Assembly: GCF_016748675.1 (NCBI RefSeq) | Contig: NZ_CP051534.1 | Coordinates: 1,116,001-1,180,000 of the forward strand | DNA: 64,000 bases | Origin: Helicobacter pylori | GTDB taxonomy: Bacteria; Campylobacterota; Campylobacteria; Campylobacterales; Helicobacteraceae | Direction: 5' to 3' | In this document: piece after piece, positions 48,919 to 60,000 of the stretch | Numbering within the stretch: position 1 is the stretch's first letter | Layout of the letters: each line of letters opens with the position of its first letter | Program-made: the position numbers and the translations under genes | The notes under the pieces: generated by a model | Told to the model about the DNA's origin: nothing | The model's database searches: none | Seen by the model: the letters and a program-made list of their open reading frames with translations, nothing else

Positions 48919-49149
48919 TTAGACTTTTTGAGAAAGTTTTTCCACCCTCTCGCTCATTTTAGCCCCCACGCCTTTCCAGTAATTCAAGCGTTCCTTATCA
49001 ATTTTAATATCTTTAGGCTCGCTTAAAGGGTTGTAATACCCAATGGATTCAATCCAGCCTCCATCCCTTCTTTTCCTAGAATCGGTTACCACCACTCTGT
49101 AAAAAGGCTTTTTCTTTCTCCCGATGCGAGTGAGTCTAATGACTGTCAT
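48919..49149 (-). CDS. rpsP: Ribosomal protein bS16
   Basis: 76 residues, [20 protein letters not shown] opening and a typical [10 protein letters not shown] core. Complete. Confidence 0.98.
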   Translation of the reverse strand: MTVIRLTRIGRKKKPFYRVVVTDSRKRRDGGWIESIGYYNPLSEPKDIKIDKERLNYWKGVGAKMSERVEKLSQKV

Positions 49150-49222
49150 TACAAAAATCTCCTAAAATATTCGTATTAAATTTGAGATTATACAACAAAA
49201 GCACCTAAAACATGCTTAAAAA

Positions 49223-50569
49223 TCAGCGCATTTTAGGGGGCGTTTGATTTTTAGCCTGACTCATTAGATTCATCAAATCGCTAATGCCCTTTTTATTGGT
49301 TAAGCGTTTCGCCATTTTGCTCGCTTGATCAAAGCGTTTGATGATGCGATTGATTTCAGACACTTCTAAGCCGCTCCCTAAAGCGATCCTTTTTCTTCGG
49401 CTGCCGTTTAAAATCTCGGGATTTTCTTGCTCTTTTTTGGTCATGGAATTGACCATAGCCTTGATTTTTTTCACCTCTAAAGAGCTTTCTAAATCCGTGT
49501 CTTTCAGTGCGTTTGCCATATTCCCTAAACCTGGAATCATAGAGATTAGAGAACTCATAGAGCCTAATTTTTTCACTTTTTCAATCTGGTTTAAAAAATC
49601 GTTGAAAGTGAATTGCCCTTTTTTGAGCTTTTTGCTTAAATCTTTGGCTTCATTAGGGTTTAAAACGCTAGCGGTTTTTTCAGCGAGCGAGATAATATCT
49701 CCAGCCCCCATCAAACGCCCCACAATCCTTTCAGGCACAAATACGTCTAAATCAGGGATTTTTTCCCCGCTCCCAATGAAGCGCAAGGGTAGGCCTAATT
49801 GGTAAGTGATGCCTAAGGCGATACCCCCTTTAGAATCGCTATCAAACTTGCTTAACACCACCCCGCTCACGCCTATTTCTTCATTAAAGGTGTTCGCGCT
49901 TTTGACCCCATCTTGCCCGCTCAAGGCGTCTGCGACATACAGCACTTCATGGGGGCTTAAGACTTCTTTAACTTCTTTTAATTCTTGCATAAGCTCTTTA
50001 TCAATAGCTAAACGCCCCGCACTATCCACGAGTAAAACATCAAATTGCACTTCTTTAGCCCTTTTTAAAGCGTTGTTGGCGATTTCTTTCACGCTTTTAT
50101 TTTCTTCGTAAAAAACTTCCACGCCCACCTGTTCGCCCAAAACCTTTAATTGCTCCACCGCTGCTAGGCGTTGCAAATCGCATGCGCATAAAAGCACTTT
50201 TTTATTTTTGGTTTTGAGATAATGAGCGAGTTTAGCGGTGGTGGTTGTCTTACCGCTCCCTTGCAAACCTGCCATTAAAACCACCGTTGGGGGCGTTTGA
50301 GCGAAAGTGAAACCACTGCTCCCTTTAGCGCTTAAGATTTCTAACAAACTCTTTTCTAAAGCGTCTAAAAATTGCTGCTTACCAATGCCGCTAAGTTTAG
50401 TCTGGCTTTCCACTTTTTTGAGCAATTCTCTAGCGACTTTATGATGCACATCATTTTTCAAAAGCGTTTTTTTCAATTCATCTAACGCCCGATCTAGCGC
50501 TTTTTCATCATCTTGAAAGCGGATTTTATTGAGCGCGTTTTTAAACCCATCGCTTAACGCTTGAAACAT
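49223..50569 (-). CDS. ffh: Signal recognition particle GTPase Ffh
   Basis: 448 residues; N, G and M domains. G1 GLQGSGKTTT, G3 VDSAGR, G4-like KFDSDSKGG and the methionine-rich M domain ending in NLMSQAKNQTPPKMR. Delivers membrane proteins to FtsY/SecYEG. Confidence 0.98.
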   Translation of the reverse strand: MFQALSDGFKNALNKIRFQDDEKALDRALDELKKTLLKNDVHHKVARELLKKVESQTKLSGIGKQQFLDALEKSLLEILSAKGSSGFTFAQTPPTVVLMAGLQGSGKTTTTAKLAHYLKTKNKKVLLCACDLQRLAAVEQLKVLGEQVGVEVFYEENKSVKEIANNALKRAKEVQFDVLLVDSAGRLAIDKELMQELKEVKEVLSPHEVLYVADALSGQDGVKSANTFNEEIGVSGVVLSKFDSDSKGGIALGITYQLGLPLRFIGSGEKIPDLDVFVPERIVGRLMGAGDIISLAEKTASVLNPNEAKDLSKKLKKGQFTFNDFLNQIEKVKKLGSMSSLISMIPGLGNMANALKDTDLESSLEVKKIKAMVNSMTKKEQENPEILNGSRRKRIALGSGLEVSEINRIIKRFDQASKMAKRLTNKKGISDLMNLMSQAKNQTPPKMR

Positions 50570-50583
50570 TTTCTATCCTTTGA

Positions 50584-53202
50584 TTATGGTTGTTCTAACA
50601 AATCCAATTCTTGCCTAATCTTACCCTCTTTTTCTAAAAGCGTTTTTAAACTCTCTTTGGCTTTTTCTAGCACGCTTTTAGGCGCGTTTTTGACAAAATT
50701 TTCATTGTGCAAATTGAGTTTTAGTTTTTCTTTTTCCAGTTTTTCTAGCTGCTTTTTTAAACGAGCAATGAGCGGGCTTAAATCAAGATTTTCTAAATTT
50801 GCATAAGTTTGGCAAAATTCCCCCACATCGCTCACGCTTTTTAAAGGCTTATAAGTTATCACGCTGACTTTTTCTAATTTCGCTAATTTTTGGGCGTAAG
50901 TTTGCAAACGCTCTGTGTTTTCTATTTTTTCCCTTAATCCCACGCTCGCTTCTTTTAAAACAATCGGTGGGGTTTCTAGCATGATTTTCAAACGCCTTAA
51001 AGACACGATGCAATCTTTAATCACTTCAAATTCATGCTCTAGTTTTTCATCTTGTGCGATTTCTTTAGGGTAAGGCATGACCATAATGGAGCATGTATTT
51101 TCTAATTCCGTGTTACTGAGCTTGTGGTATAAAGACTCACTGATAAAGGGCATGAAAGGGTGCAAGAGTTTTAAAGCCTCTTTTAACACGCTCCCTAACT
51201 CGTCTATCGCTTCATTTTCCACTTTAGAAAATTCAATGAACCAATCGCAAAATTCCCCCCACAAAAAGCGGTATAACAAAGTCGTGGCGTCATTAAAACG
51301 ATAATTATCTAAAGCGTTACGAACCTCTTTAGTAACAAGATTCAAGCGCGATTTCGCATAACGCCCCAAAGGCGTTTGGTATTCGTTCAAATATTCTCTG
51401 TCTTTGAAAGCCTCTTGTTTGAATTTCAAATAACTCACCGCATTGAAAATCTTGTTGGCAAAATTCTTGTTATTTTCTAAATGCGTAGTAGAAAGCTTGA
51501 TGTCCCTACCCGTAGTGCACAAATTGGCTAAAGTGAAGCGCAGGCTATCTGCACCGTATTTTTCTATCATCTCTAAAGGATCGATCACATTACCTTTAGA
51601 TTTGCTCATTTTTTCGCCCTTTTCATCCCTAACCAAGGCGTGCAAGTAAATGTCTTTAAAGGGCAATTCGCCTAAAAGCGACTCGCTGCAAAAAAGCATT
51701 CTGGCCACCCAAAAAAAGAGAATATCAAACCCGGTAATGAGCGTGGTGTTAGGGTAGAAATCTTTCAAATCGTTTTCATTAAACAAACCGCTTTTTTCTT
51801 GCCCCCACCCCAAAGTAGAGAACGCCCATAGCCCTGAACTAAACCATGTGTCTAACACATCTTTATCTTGCTCTAATTTTTCACTCTTACAAGTAGGGCA
51901 ATTTAAAGGGGTATCAAGGCTTACGAACTGGTGGTTATTCTCGCAAGTAAACACCGGTATTTGATGCCCCCAAAACAATTGCCTGCTGATACACCAAGGG
52001 CGTAATTCCCTCATCCAAGCGTTATAATTATTGATCCAATTAGAAGGGTAGAATCGCGCTAAACCTTGTTGGATTTTTTCAATAGAACTTTGAGCGATTT
52101 CAGGCTTGACAAACCATTGCTTAGACACATAAGGTTCTACCACATTATGGCAACGATAGCAATGCCCCACTTGATGCGTGTGCTCTTCTATCTTTTCCAA
52201 TAAGGCGTTTTCTTTTAATCTTTCTACGACCTTATCTCTAGCTTCTAATCGTTCTAAATTTTCAAACTCCCCGCAATGCGCGTTTAAAATCCCCTTTTCA
52301 TCAAAGATTTTAATCATTTCCAAATGGTGGCGTTTGCCCACTTCATAATCGTTAAAATCATGCCCAGGGGTAACTTTCACACACCCTGTGCCAAACTCCA
52401 TTTCCACATGTGCATCAGCGATAATAGGGATTGTGCGATTGATTAAAGGCAGTATCGCTTTTTGCCCCACCAGATGCTTGTATCTTTCATCGTTAGGATT
52501 GACCATAAGCGCGCTATCGCCAAACAAAGTTTCAGGGCGTGTGGTAGCCACCACTAAATAATCTTTTTGATTTTCTAAATAATATCTAATATAATACAAC
52601 GCCCCCTTACGCTCTTCATACTCCACTTCAATATCGCTCAACGCCCCATCTTTAGTGCACCAATTCACCATGTAGTTATCTTGAATAATGAGACCTTGTT
52701 CATACCATTTCAAAAACGCTAATTTAACCGCTCTTTGCAAGCCCTTATCCATCGTGAAACGAGTCCTAGAAAAAGCCGCGCTCACGCCTAAATGCTTCAT
52801 TTGCTCTAAAATCGCTCCCCCGCTCTTTTCTTTCCACTCCCACACTTTTTGAATAAACTCTTCACGCCCTAAATCTTCTTTTTTAATCCCTTGATTTAGA
52901 AGTTGCTTTTCCACGACATTTTGCGTCGCAATGCCGGCGTGATCCAACCCTGGCTGATACAAAGTCTTATACCCGTCCATGCGTTTATAACGCGCTAAAA
53001 TATCTTGCAAGCTTAAAGTCAAAGCATGCCCTATGTGTAAAATACCGGTCACATTAGGAGGGGGCATCATCAAGCAAAATCGTTTGCCTTTTTCTTGGAT
53101 TGCTTCATTGCCATCAATTTCAAAATACCCCCTATGAGAGCAAATTTCATAAATCTTTTTTTCTATTTCTTTTGGCTGGTAAGTGGTGGGTTCTTGTTTC
53201 AT
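50584..53202 (-). CDS. valS: Valyl-tRNA synthetase
   Basis: 872 residues, class I. HIGH motif in LHIGHALT (about 56), editing domain with ATTRPETLFGD, KMSKS in GEKMSKSKGN, and a C-terminal coiled-coil arm (LIARLKKQLEKLEKEKLKLN). Only 14 bases separate it from ffh. The start at 53202 follows the last unit of a tandem AGGA-containing repeat. Confidence 0.98.
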   Translation of the reverse strand: MKQEPTTYQPKEIEKKIYEICSHRGYFEIDGNEAIQEKGKRFCLMMPPPNVTGILHIGHALTLSLQDILARYKRMDGYKTLYQPGLDHAGIATQNVVEKQLLNQGIKKEDLGREEFIQKVWEWKEKSGGAILEQMKHLGVSAAFSRTRFTMDKGLQRAVKLAFLKWYEQGLIIQDNYMVNWCTKDGALSDIEVEYEERKGALYYIRYYLENQKDYLVVATTRPETLFGDSALMVNPNDERYKHLVGQKAILPLINRTIPIIADAHVEMEFGTGCVKVTPGHDFNDYEVGKRHHLEMIKIFDEKGILNAHCGEFENLERLEARDKVVERLKENALLEKIEEHTHQVGHCYRCHNVVEPYVSKQWFVKPEIAQSSIEKIQQGLARFYPSNWINNYNAWMRELRPWCISRQLFWGHQIPVFTCENNHQFVSLDTPLNCPTCKSEKLEQDKDVLDTWFSSGLWAFSTLGWGQEKSGLFNENDLKDFYPNTTLITGFDILFFWVARMLFCSESLLGELPFKDIYLHALVRDEKGEKMSKSKGNVIDPLEMIEKYGADSLRFTLANLCTTGRDIKLSTTHLENNKNFANKIFNAVSYLKFKQEAFKDREYLNEYQTPLGRYAKSRLNLVTKEVRNALDNYRFNDATTLLYRFLWGEFCDWFIEFSKVENEAIDELGSVLKEALKLLHPFMPFISESLYHKLSNTELENTCSIMVMPYPKEIAQDEKLEHEFEVIKDCIVSLRRLKIMLETPPIVLKEASVGLREKIENTERLQTYAQKLAKLEKVSVITYKPLKSVSDVGEFCQTYANLENLDLSPLIARLKKQLEKLEKEKLKLNLHNENFVKNAPKSVLEKAKESLKTLLEKEGKIRQELDLLEQP

Positions 53203-53255
53203 TATTTTCCTAAATTTTCCTAAATTTTCCTAAATTATCCTAAATTATCTTAAAA
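53203..53255. repeat. Tandem 10-bp repeat in the valS leader
   Basis: About five units of TAAATTTTCC/TAAATTATCC on the plus strand. On the valS strand each unit carries AGGA, so several Shine-Dalgarno-like motifs are spaced by one helical turn in front of the ATG. Confidence 0.85.
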
Positions 53256-53372
53256 TAGAGCGTTCTTTCAAAAATGGTTGGATTTGGAACGCCTTTTGCT
53301 TTTACGCTTTTAATTGTTGCGTATTTTTTTAAAATTATACAACAAAGCATTTAAATTAAAAAGGATAGTCCA

Positions 53373-53780
53373 GTGAATTACTTTTTAAAAGCCCCTATTT
53401 TAGGATTTGAGCATATCAATGAAGTGCGTTTGGAAAAAATTGATTCCTTATTCAGCCGGTTAATTAGCCAAACCAATTCCCCCATGGCGTTGGATATGGT
53501 TTTAGTGAATCCTTATTGTTTGAGGGAATACAGCTTTGTGATACCCAAATACATAGAATTACTGCTAGAATTAGATTCTCATTCCAAAGTTGAGGTGTAT
53601 TGCGTGGTCGTGTTGCAAAAAAATTTAGAAGATTCTATGGTTAATTTCTTAGCCCCCTTAGTGTTTAATTCCAAAAATGGCTTTGGCGCTCAAGTCGCGC
53701 TTTCTATGATGGATTATCCGGATTTTGGCTTTAGAGACCCTTTAAAAAGCTTTGTGGTTAAAGAAAGAGAACGAGCTTAA
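53373..53780 (+). CDS. fliW: Flagellar assembly factor FliW
   Basis: 135 residues, one of two FliW proteins in H. pylori (HP1154 type). FliW binds flagellin and antagonises CsrA. Typical core: LGFEHINEVRLEKIDSLFSR, then VLVNPYCLREYSFVIP and LAPLVFNSKNGFGAQV. GTG start at 53373 with AAAGGA 9 bases upstream. The gene is followed 11 bases later by murG. Confidence 0.9.
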   Translation: MNYFLKAPILGFEHINEVRLEKIDSLFSRLISQTNSPMALDMVLVNPYCLREYSFVIPKYIELLLELDSHSKVEVYCVVVLQKNLEDSMVNFLAPLVFNSKNGFGAQVALSMMDYPDFGFRDPLKSFVVKERERA

Positions 53781-53791
53781 GAGTTTTTAGC

Positions 53792-54853
53792 ATGAAATTC
53801 GCTCTTACAGGGGGAGGCACAGGGGGGCATCTCTCTATCGCTAAAGCCTTAGCCATAGAATTAGAAAAGCAAGGCATAGAGGCTATTTATTTAGGCTCTA
53901 CTTATGGGCAAGATAAAGAATGGTTTGAAAACAGCCCCCTGTTTAGCGAACGCTATTTTTTCAACACGCAAGGCGTGGTCAATAAAAGCTTTTTTAAAAA
54001 AATAGGCTCTTTGTTCTTGCAAGCTAAAGCCGCTTTTAAGGCTAAAGAAATTTTAAAAAAACACCAGATCACGCACACCATTAGCGTGGGAGGGTTTAGC
54101 GCAGGGCCGGCGAGTTTTGCAAGCTTGCTTGATCACATACCTCTTTATATCCATGAGCAAAATGCGATTAAAGGCTCTCTTAATCGCTACCTTTCCCCTA
54201 AAGCTAAAGCGGTGTTTTCAAGCTACGCATTTAAAGATAAGGGTCATCATGTTTTAACCTCCTATCCCGTGCAAAACGCTTTTTTTGATTCCGCTAGGAC
54301 TCGCACCGAAATCAAACATATCTTATTTTTAGGCGGTTCTCAAGGGGCAAGAGCCATCAATGAGTTTGCTTTATTAAACGCTCCCAAACTCACCAAACAA
54401 GGGATTAAAATCACGCACATTTGCGGCTCAAACGCTCATGAAAGAATGCGTTTTTTTTACCAGGAATTAGGGCTGTTGGACAAGGTAGAATTGTTCGCTT
54501 TCCACAACAATATCATAGAAGTCATGCACAGGGCGGATTTGTGCGTGAGCCGAGCCGGGGCGAGTAGCGTGTGGGAATTGTGCGCCAATGGCTTACCCAC
54601 GATTTTTATCCCCTACCCTTTTGCGAGCAATAACCACCAGTATTACAATGTTTTAGAATTTGAAAAAGAAAACCTATGCTATGTTGTGCCTCAAAATGAA
54701 TTATTGCCTAAAAAACTCTTTGAAGTCATTAGAAAGCTCAACCAAAAAGACGATCAAGGCAATAAAAACCTAACCACTATCAGCGCTAAATTGCAACAAA
54801 AAATCGCTAAAGACGGTGCAAAAACCATTATTGAAACGATTTTGAACGCTTAA
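53792..54853 (+). CDS. murG: UDP-GlcNAc transferase MurG (lipid II synthesis)
   Basis: 353 residues, GT28 family. Adds GlcNAc to lipid I on the inner face of the membrane. Motifs LTGGGTGGHLSIAKALA (1-20), SVGGFSAGPA, LFLGGSQGARAIN and SRAGASSVWELCANGLPTIF are all present. Confidence 0.97.
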   Translation: MKFALTGGGTGGHLSIAKALAIELEKQGIEAIYLGSTYGQDKEWFENSPLFSERYFFNTQGVVNKSFFKKIGSLFLQAKAAFKAKEILKKHQITHTISVGGFSAGPASFASLLDHIPLYIHEQNAIKGSLNRYLSPKAKAVFSSYAFKDKGHHVLTSYPVQNAFFDSARTRTEIKHILFLGGSQGARAINEFALLNAPKLTKQGIKITHICGSNAHERMRFFYQELGLLDKVELFAFHNNIIEVMHRADLCVSRAGASSVWELCANGLPTIFIPYPFASNNHQYYNVLEFEKENLCYVVPQNELLPKKLFEVIRKLNQKDDQGNKNLTTISAKLQQKIAKDGAKTIIETILNA

Positions 54854-54960
54854 AATAGCCCATTTTAATCAACAATTAAGCGACTAACCATTAAACTTAA
54901 GCGATAAATAAGATAAAATTTAGGATAGCTCAAATCTTTTAAAAAGAAAAGGATAACCCC

Positions 54961-57057
54961 TTGCAAAACTTTGTTTTTAATAAAAAATGGCTCATCTATT
55001 CTAGCCTACTCCCCTTGTTTTTTCTTAATCCTTTAGCGGCAGAAGATGATGGGTTTTTTATGGGGGTGAGTTATCAAACTTCTCTAGCCGTTCAAAGGGT
55101 GGATAACTCAGGGCTTAACGCTAGTCAAGACGCATCCACCTACATCCGCCAAAACGCTATCGCTCTAGAATCTGCGGCAGTGCCTTTAGCCTATTATTTG
55201 GAAGCGATGGGCCAACAAACCAGAGTTTTAATGCAAATGCTCTGCCCTGATCCTTCCAAACGCTGTTTGCTCTATGCGGGGGGTTATCAACAAAACGCCC
55301 AAAATGGCGATACAGGCAACAACCCCCCAAGAGGCAATGTCAATGCCACCTTTGATATGCAATCTTTAGTCAATAATTTAAACAAGCTCACCCAACTCAT
55401 CGGCGAGACTTTAATCCGTAACCCTGAAAACCTTCCTAACGCTAAACTCGTTGAAGTCAAATTCGGCAATCAAAGCACTGTTATTGCATTGCCTGAGGGT
55501 CTAGCCAATACCATGAACGCTTTAAACGATGATATTACCAACGCTTTAACCACGCTCTGGTATAACCAAACCTTAACGAATAAATCCTTTAGCGCCCCTA
55601 GCGGTAGCTCTGTAAATTTTAGCCCTGAAGTCTTGCAACACCTTTTGCAAGATGGCTTAGCCACAAGCAATAGCAATCAAACCATTTGCAGCACTCAAAA
55701 CCAATGCAGCGCTACTAACGAAGCTAAAGCTATCGCTCAAAACGCCCAAAATATCTTCCAGGCTTTAATGCAAGCAGGGATTTTAGGGGGCTTAGCGAAT
55801 GAAAAGCAATTTGGCTTCACTTACAACAAAGCCCCTAATGGCAGCGATTCCCAACAAGGCTACCAAAGCTTTAGCGGCCCGGGTTATTACACTAAAAACG
55901 GCGCTAACACCACGCAAGCACCCTTAAAAAACTTACCCGCTGGAGCGACAATTGGATCAGGCGATGGCCAATACACCTACCACCCTAGCTCGGCAGTCTA
56001 TTATTTAGCCGATAGCATCATCGCTAATGGCATCACCGCTTCTATGATTTTTTCAGGCATGCAAAATTTCGCCAATAAAGCCGCTAAACTGACAGGCACT
56101 TCAAGCTATAGCCAGATGCAAGAAGCGATCAACTATGGGGAAAGCTTGCTCAGTAACACCGTAGCGTATGGGAATTTTATCACCAATTGGGTCGCCCCCT
56201 ATTTGGATTTAAACAATAAAGGTTTGAATTTCTTGCCTAGCTATGGAGGAAAAGCTAATACCAATAATGTAACCCCACAAAATAATTTAACCCCGCAACA
56301 AGCCCAACAAGAGCAAAAAGTCATCATGAACCAACTAGAGCAAGCCACAAACGCCCCCACCCCTGCGCAAATAGACAAGATCTTAGCCAACCCCTATTCC
56401 CCCACGGCAAAAACTTTAATGGCTTATGGGCTTTATCGCTCTAAAGCAGTGATTGGCGGGGTGATTGATGAAATGCAAACTAAAGTGAATCAAGTCTATC
56501 AAATGGGCTTTGCTAGGAATTTTTTGGAGCATAACTCCAATTCTAATAACATGAACGGCTTTGGCGTGAAAATGGGCTATAAGCAATTCTTTGGCAAAAA
56601 GCGCATGTTTGGGCTTAGGTATTATGGCTTTTATGATTTTGGTTACGCTCAATTTGGTGCAGAATCTTCTTTAGTGAAAGCCACCCTCTCTAGCTATGGA
56701 GCAGGCACAGACTTTCTTTATAATGTTTTCACCCGAAAAAGAGGGACTGAAGCGATAGATATCGGTTTTTTTGCCGGTATCCAACTTGCAGGGCAAACCT
56801 GGAAAACGAATTTTTTAGATCAAGTGGATGGCAACCATCTTAAGCCTAAGGACACTTCTTTCCAATTCCTTTTTGATTTAGGGATAAGGACCAATTTTTC
56901 CAAAATCGCTCATCAAAAAAGATCTCGTTTTTCTCAAGGGGTAGAATTTGGCCTTAAAATACCGGTGCTTTATCACACCTATTACCAATCAGAGGGCGTT
57001 ACAGCAAAGTATAGAAGAGCTTTTAGTTTTTACGTGGGCTACAACATAGGCTTTTGA
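54961..57057 (+). CDS. hopI: Hop-family outer-membrane protein HopI
   Basis: 698 residues. Signal peptide followed by the mature Hop start EDDGFFMGVSYQTSLAVQ, a variable Asn/Gln-rich passenger with one disulfide-spaced pair (CPDPSKRC) and another (CSTQNQC), and the conserved C-terminal barrel from FGVKMGYKQFFGKKRMFGLR to FYVGYNIGF. TTG start at 54961 with AAAGGA upstream. No CT dinucleotide tract, so not phase-variable by that means. Position of HP1156; ligand unknown. Confidence 0.93.
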   Translation: MQNFVFNKKWLIYSSLLPLFFLNPLAAEDDGFFMGVSYQTSLAVQRVDNSGLNASQDASTYIRQNAIALESAAVPLAYYLEAMGQQTRVLMQMLCPDPSKRCLLYAGGYQQNAQNGDTGNNPPRGNVNATFDMQSLVNNLNKLTQLIGETLIRNPENLPNAKLVEVKFGNQSTVIALPEGLANTMNALNDDITNALTTLWYNQTLTNKSFSAPSGSSVNFSPEVLQHLLQDGLATSNSNQTICSTQNQCSATNEAKAIAQNAQNIFQALMQAGILGGLANEKQFGFTYNKAPNGSDSQQGYQSFSGPGYYTKNGANTTQAPLKNLPAGATIGSGDGQYTYHPSSAVYYLADSIIANGITASMIFSGMQNFANKAAKLTGTSSYSQMQEAINYGESLLSNTVAYGNFITNWVAPYLDLNNKGLNFLPSYGGKANTNNVTPQNNLTPQQAQQEQKVIMNQLEQATNAPTPAQIDKILANPYSPTAKTLMAYGLYRSKAVIGGVIDEMQTKVNQVYQMGFARNFLEHNSNSNNMNGFGVKMGYKQFFGKKRMFGLRYYGFYDFGYAQFGAESSLVKATLSSYGAGTDFLYNVFTRKRGTEAIDIGFFAGIQLAGQTWKTNFLDQVDGNHLKPKDTSFQFLFDLGIRTNFSKIAHQKRSRFSQGVEFGLKIPVLYHTYYQSEGVTAKYRRAFSFYVGYNIGF

Positions 57058-57079
57058 TTAAACAAAATAAGGGAAAAAT

Positions 57080-60000
57080 ATGATAAAAAAAGCTAGAAAA
57101 TTCATACTATTCTTTTTGGTTAGCTCCCTCTTAGCTGAAGACAATGGCTGGTATATGTCTGTAGGCTATCAAATCGGTGGCACGCAGCAATTCATCAACA
57201 ACAAACAACTTTTAGAAAATCAAAACACCATCAACAGCGTTACTCAAAGCGCGATCAATATTGCAGGGCCTACTACCGGCCTTATCACTTTAAGCTCTCA
57301 AACCGTCATTGACGCTTTAGGCTATGGCGTGAGTAACACCGTGGGCAACCAACTAGAGGGCATTTCTAATATCTTAAACCAAATTGGCAAAAGAAAAGAC
57401 TTTTATTCTAGCCGTCAAATCTCTAGCATTTCCCAGCAAATCATAGGGCTTAAAGGAAGCTCTGATCCCTTAAAAGCCCATTCTTCACAAATCACAGCCA
57501 AACTCCTTTCCAACACCCAAAGTGCGTTTGATCAAGGCATCGCGCTAAGCACTAGCATCATTAGCTCTATCAATAGCCTTAATCCCAGCAACAACACCCA
57601 AGAAGTCAAAGCCCAGCTCCAAAACACCGTGCAATCCATGACAGAATTATTGCAACAAATTGAACACAGCATCACTAAAACCACTAGCACCACTTACGCG
57701 CAATCCTTACTCACCAATCTGACCGATGCGGTGAATACCTCTAGCAATAATACCGCTTATGTAAGCGCTCTTGTTAACGCTTTAAACACTTTAGGGGTGG
57801 GGGTTTTCCCCACCACAACCTCAACGCATGTGGTGCTAAACCCACCAGGTCAAATCGTATTCTATCCAGCTAATTCCATTTTAGGCTCTACTTCTTCAAA
57901 CAGCAACAACCAACAACAATACAACAACACCCTTTTAATGAACACCTTACAAGGGGAATTAAGCGCTAATAATCAAAATAACCCCAATGGTTGCACCAAT
58001 CAAGTCCAGTGTTTGGAGCAATTCATCCAAAATTTAGCCCCTTTAGCCGCAACCCCCACTTCAAATAACCAAGCCAACCAGCAAGTCCAAGCCATCGCTC
58101 AAAAGCTTCAAAGCGTGGCTATCAACGCTTTAGACAACAATGCGATCAACAACACCACCTATAATTTAAACAACTTGCACAACGCTTTGAATTTCCAAGC
58201 CTATGAAAGCACGATAGAACAATACAATAACGCTTTAAAACAAATTTCTTGGATTAGTTTCACTGAGCCTAAAAACTTGCTCAAAAACACTTCTAATAAC
58301 TACCAAATCGGCACGGTTACCAACGCTCAAGGGCAAAATATCAGCGCCTATGATTGCACAAGCGCTACCGGAAGCCTTTCTAGCAATGCTTCTAGCGGGA
58401 TTTCATGCTCAGCGACAAGCTCCACAAGCAACACAAATAGTTTTGACAATTCTTTAGTCGCTACCTCCAAAATCCAAACCATAGGGGGCAAAGAGCAGAT
58501 CGGCGTGAATTCTTTCAACCTTGTCTCTCAAGTGTGGAGCGTTTATAACTCTTTAAAAACTTCAGAAGAAAATTTGCAAAAAAACGCCAAGATATTATGC
58601 GCTAATGGGACGCAATCCGGGACAAGCTCATGCAATACCAGCTCTTCAGGGGGTTTGAGCATCAACGGGAACTCCCAATTGCAAAACATTTTAAGCTCTA
58701 CTAATGGGACTACCACTACCGCTCAAACTAAAAGCAACGCTTCCCAACTGAAAGCGGTGGTGGTGGTGAACAATGAAGAAGAAGCTAAAACGACTAATTT
58801 AGCTCAAAATAGTGGGCCAACCACTCAATCTCCTAACAGCACGGTGATGGGAGCTTTAAACACCGTATTGCAAAATGTTAGCAATTTCCAACAAAGCATT
58901 CAAAAGGCTTTTGAAAACCAAGCAAGTAATATCCAAGCTTGGGCGAATGCGATTTATAACACTAATGGGAATCAATCGCAAGAGATGACACCTAACAATA
59001 ACCAAAATCTACGCATCCAATTAAGAGCGAATTTCTACCAGCTCATCAATACCATTAACCAGCAAGTGCCTACAGACATGAATGCTTTAATCGCTCAAAG
59101 CCAACAAACCCAGCAAACAAGCGGATCAGCAAGCAATAATAACCCATGCGCGAGCGGAATGAATGGGAGTGGTAATAACTGGTGCAATCAGCAATGGTCG
59201 GATTCTAAGGCTTATTACAGCGGATTGCAAAGCGCTTTAGGGTATCAAACACAAGCGACAACTCAAAGCGGGAGCAGTGGTGGGAACAGCATCACCTACA
59301 ATGTCCAACAAATCACGCTCACTAGCGGTGGGTTGCTCAATAACATCATTTCATCTCTTAAGGGTTTTAGTAGTGGCGGAAATAATGGGGGTAATGGGAG
59401 CGGAAACATTAACACAGCCTACCAAATGCTCACAGACGCCAGCGATGGGAAATTAGGAACTTATAGTAGTAACAATAGTGGCAGTAATAACGGCTATACG
59501 CCATGCAATAGCACCAACGGGAACAATGGAACGAGTGGGAGCAATTGTTATGAACCCAACAAACAAAATACCACAAGCGCCACCACCGCAAACACAGCCA
59601 CCACAACCGACAGCAATTTACAAAAAGTCTATAGCGACGCCCAAAAAATAGCCAACATTATCGCCAGCTCTGGGAATAATAAAGGCGTTGAAAACGGCTT
59701 AAAACAATTCTTTGAAGCGTTAAAAAATAATAGTAGCAGTCTCAGTAATTTGTGTAATGATAATAGTAGCACTGCTTGCTCCGGTGGGCTTATCAACCTT
59801 TTAGGGGCAATCCCCACCAATGGGGTGAGCGATACGAATAATTTAATTAATTTGCTCACCGAATTTATTAAAACCGCCGGGTTTATCCAAAATAATGACA
59901 ATAATAGCAGTAGTGCTAACTTAACAAGCGCTTTTCAAGCCATTACGAGCGCTATTTCTCAAGGGTTTCAAGCCTTGCAAAACGATATTAGCCCTAATGC

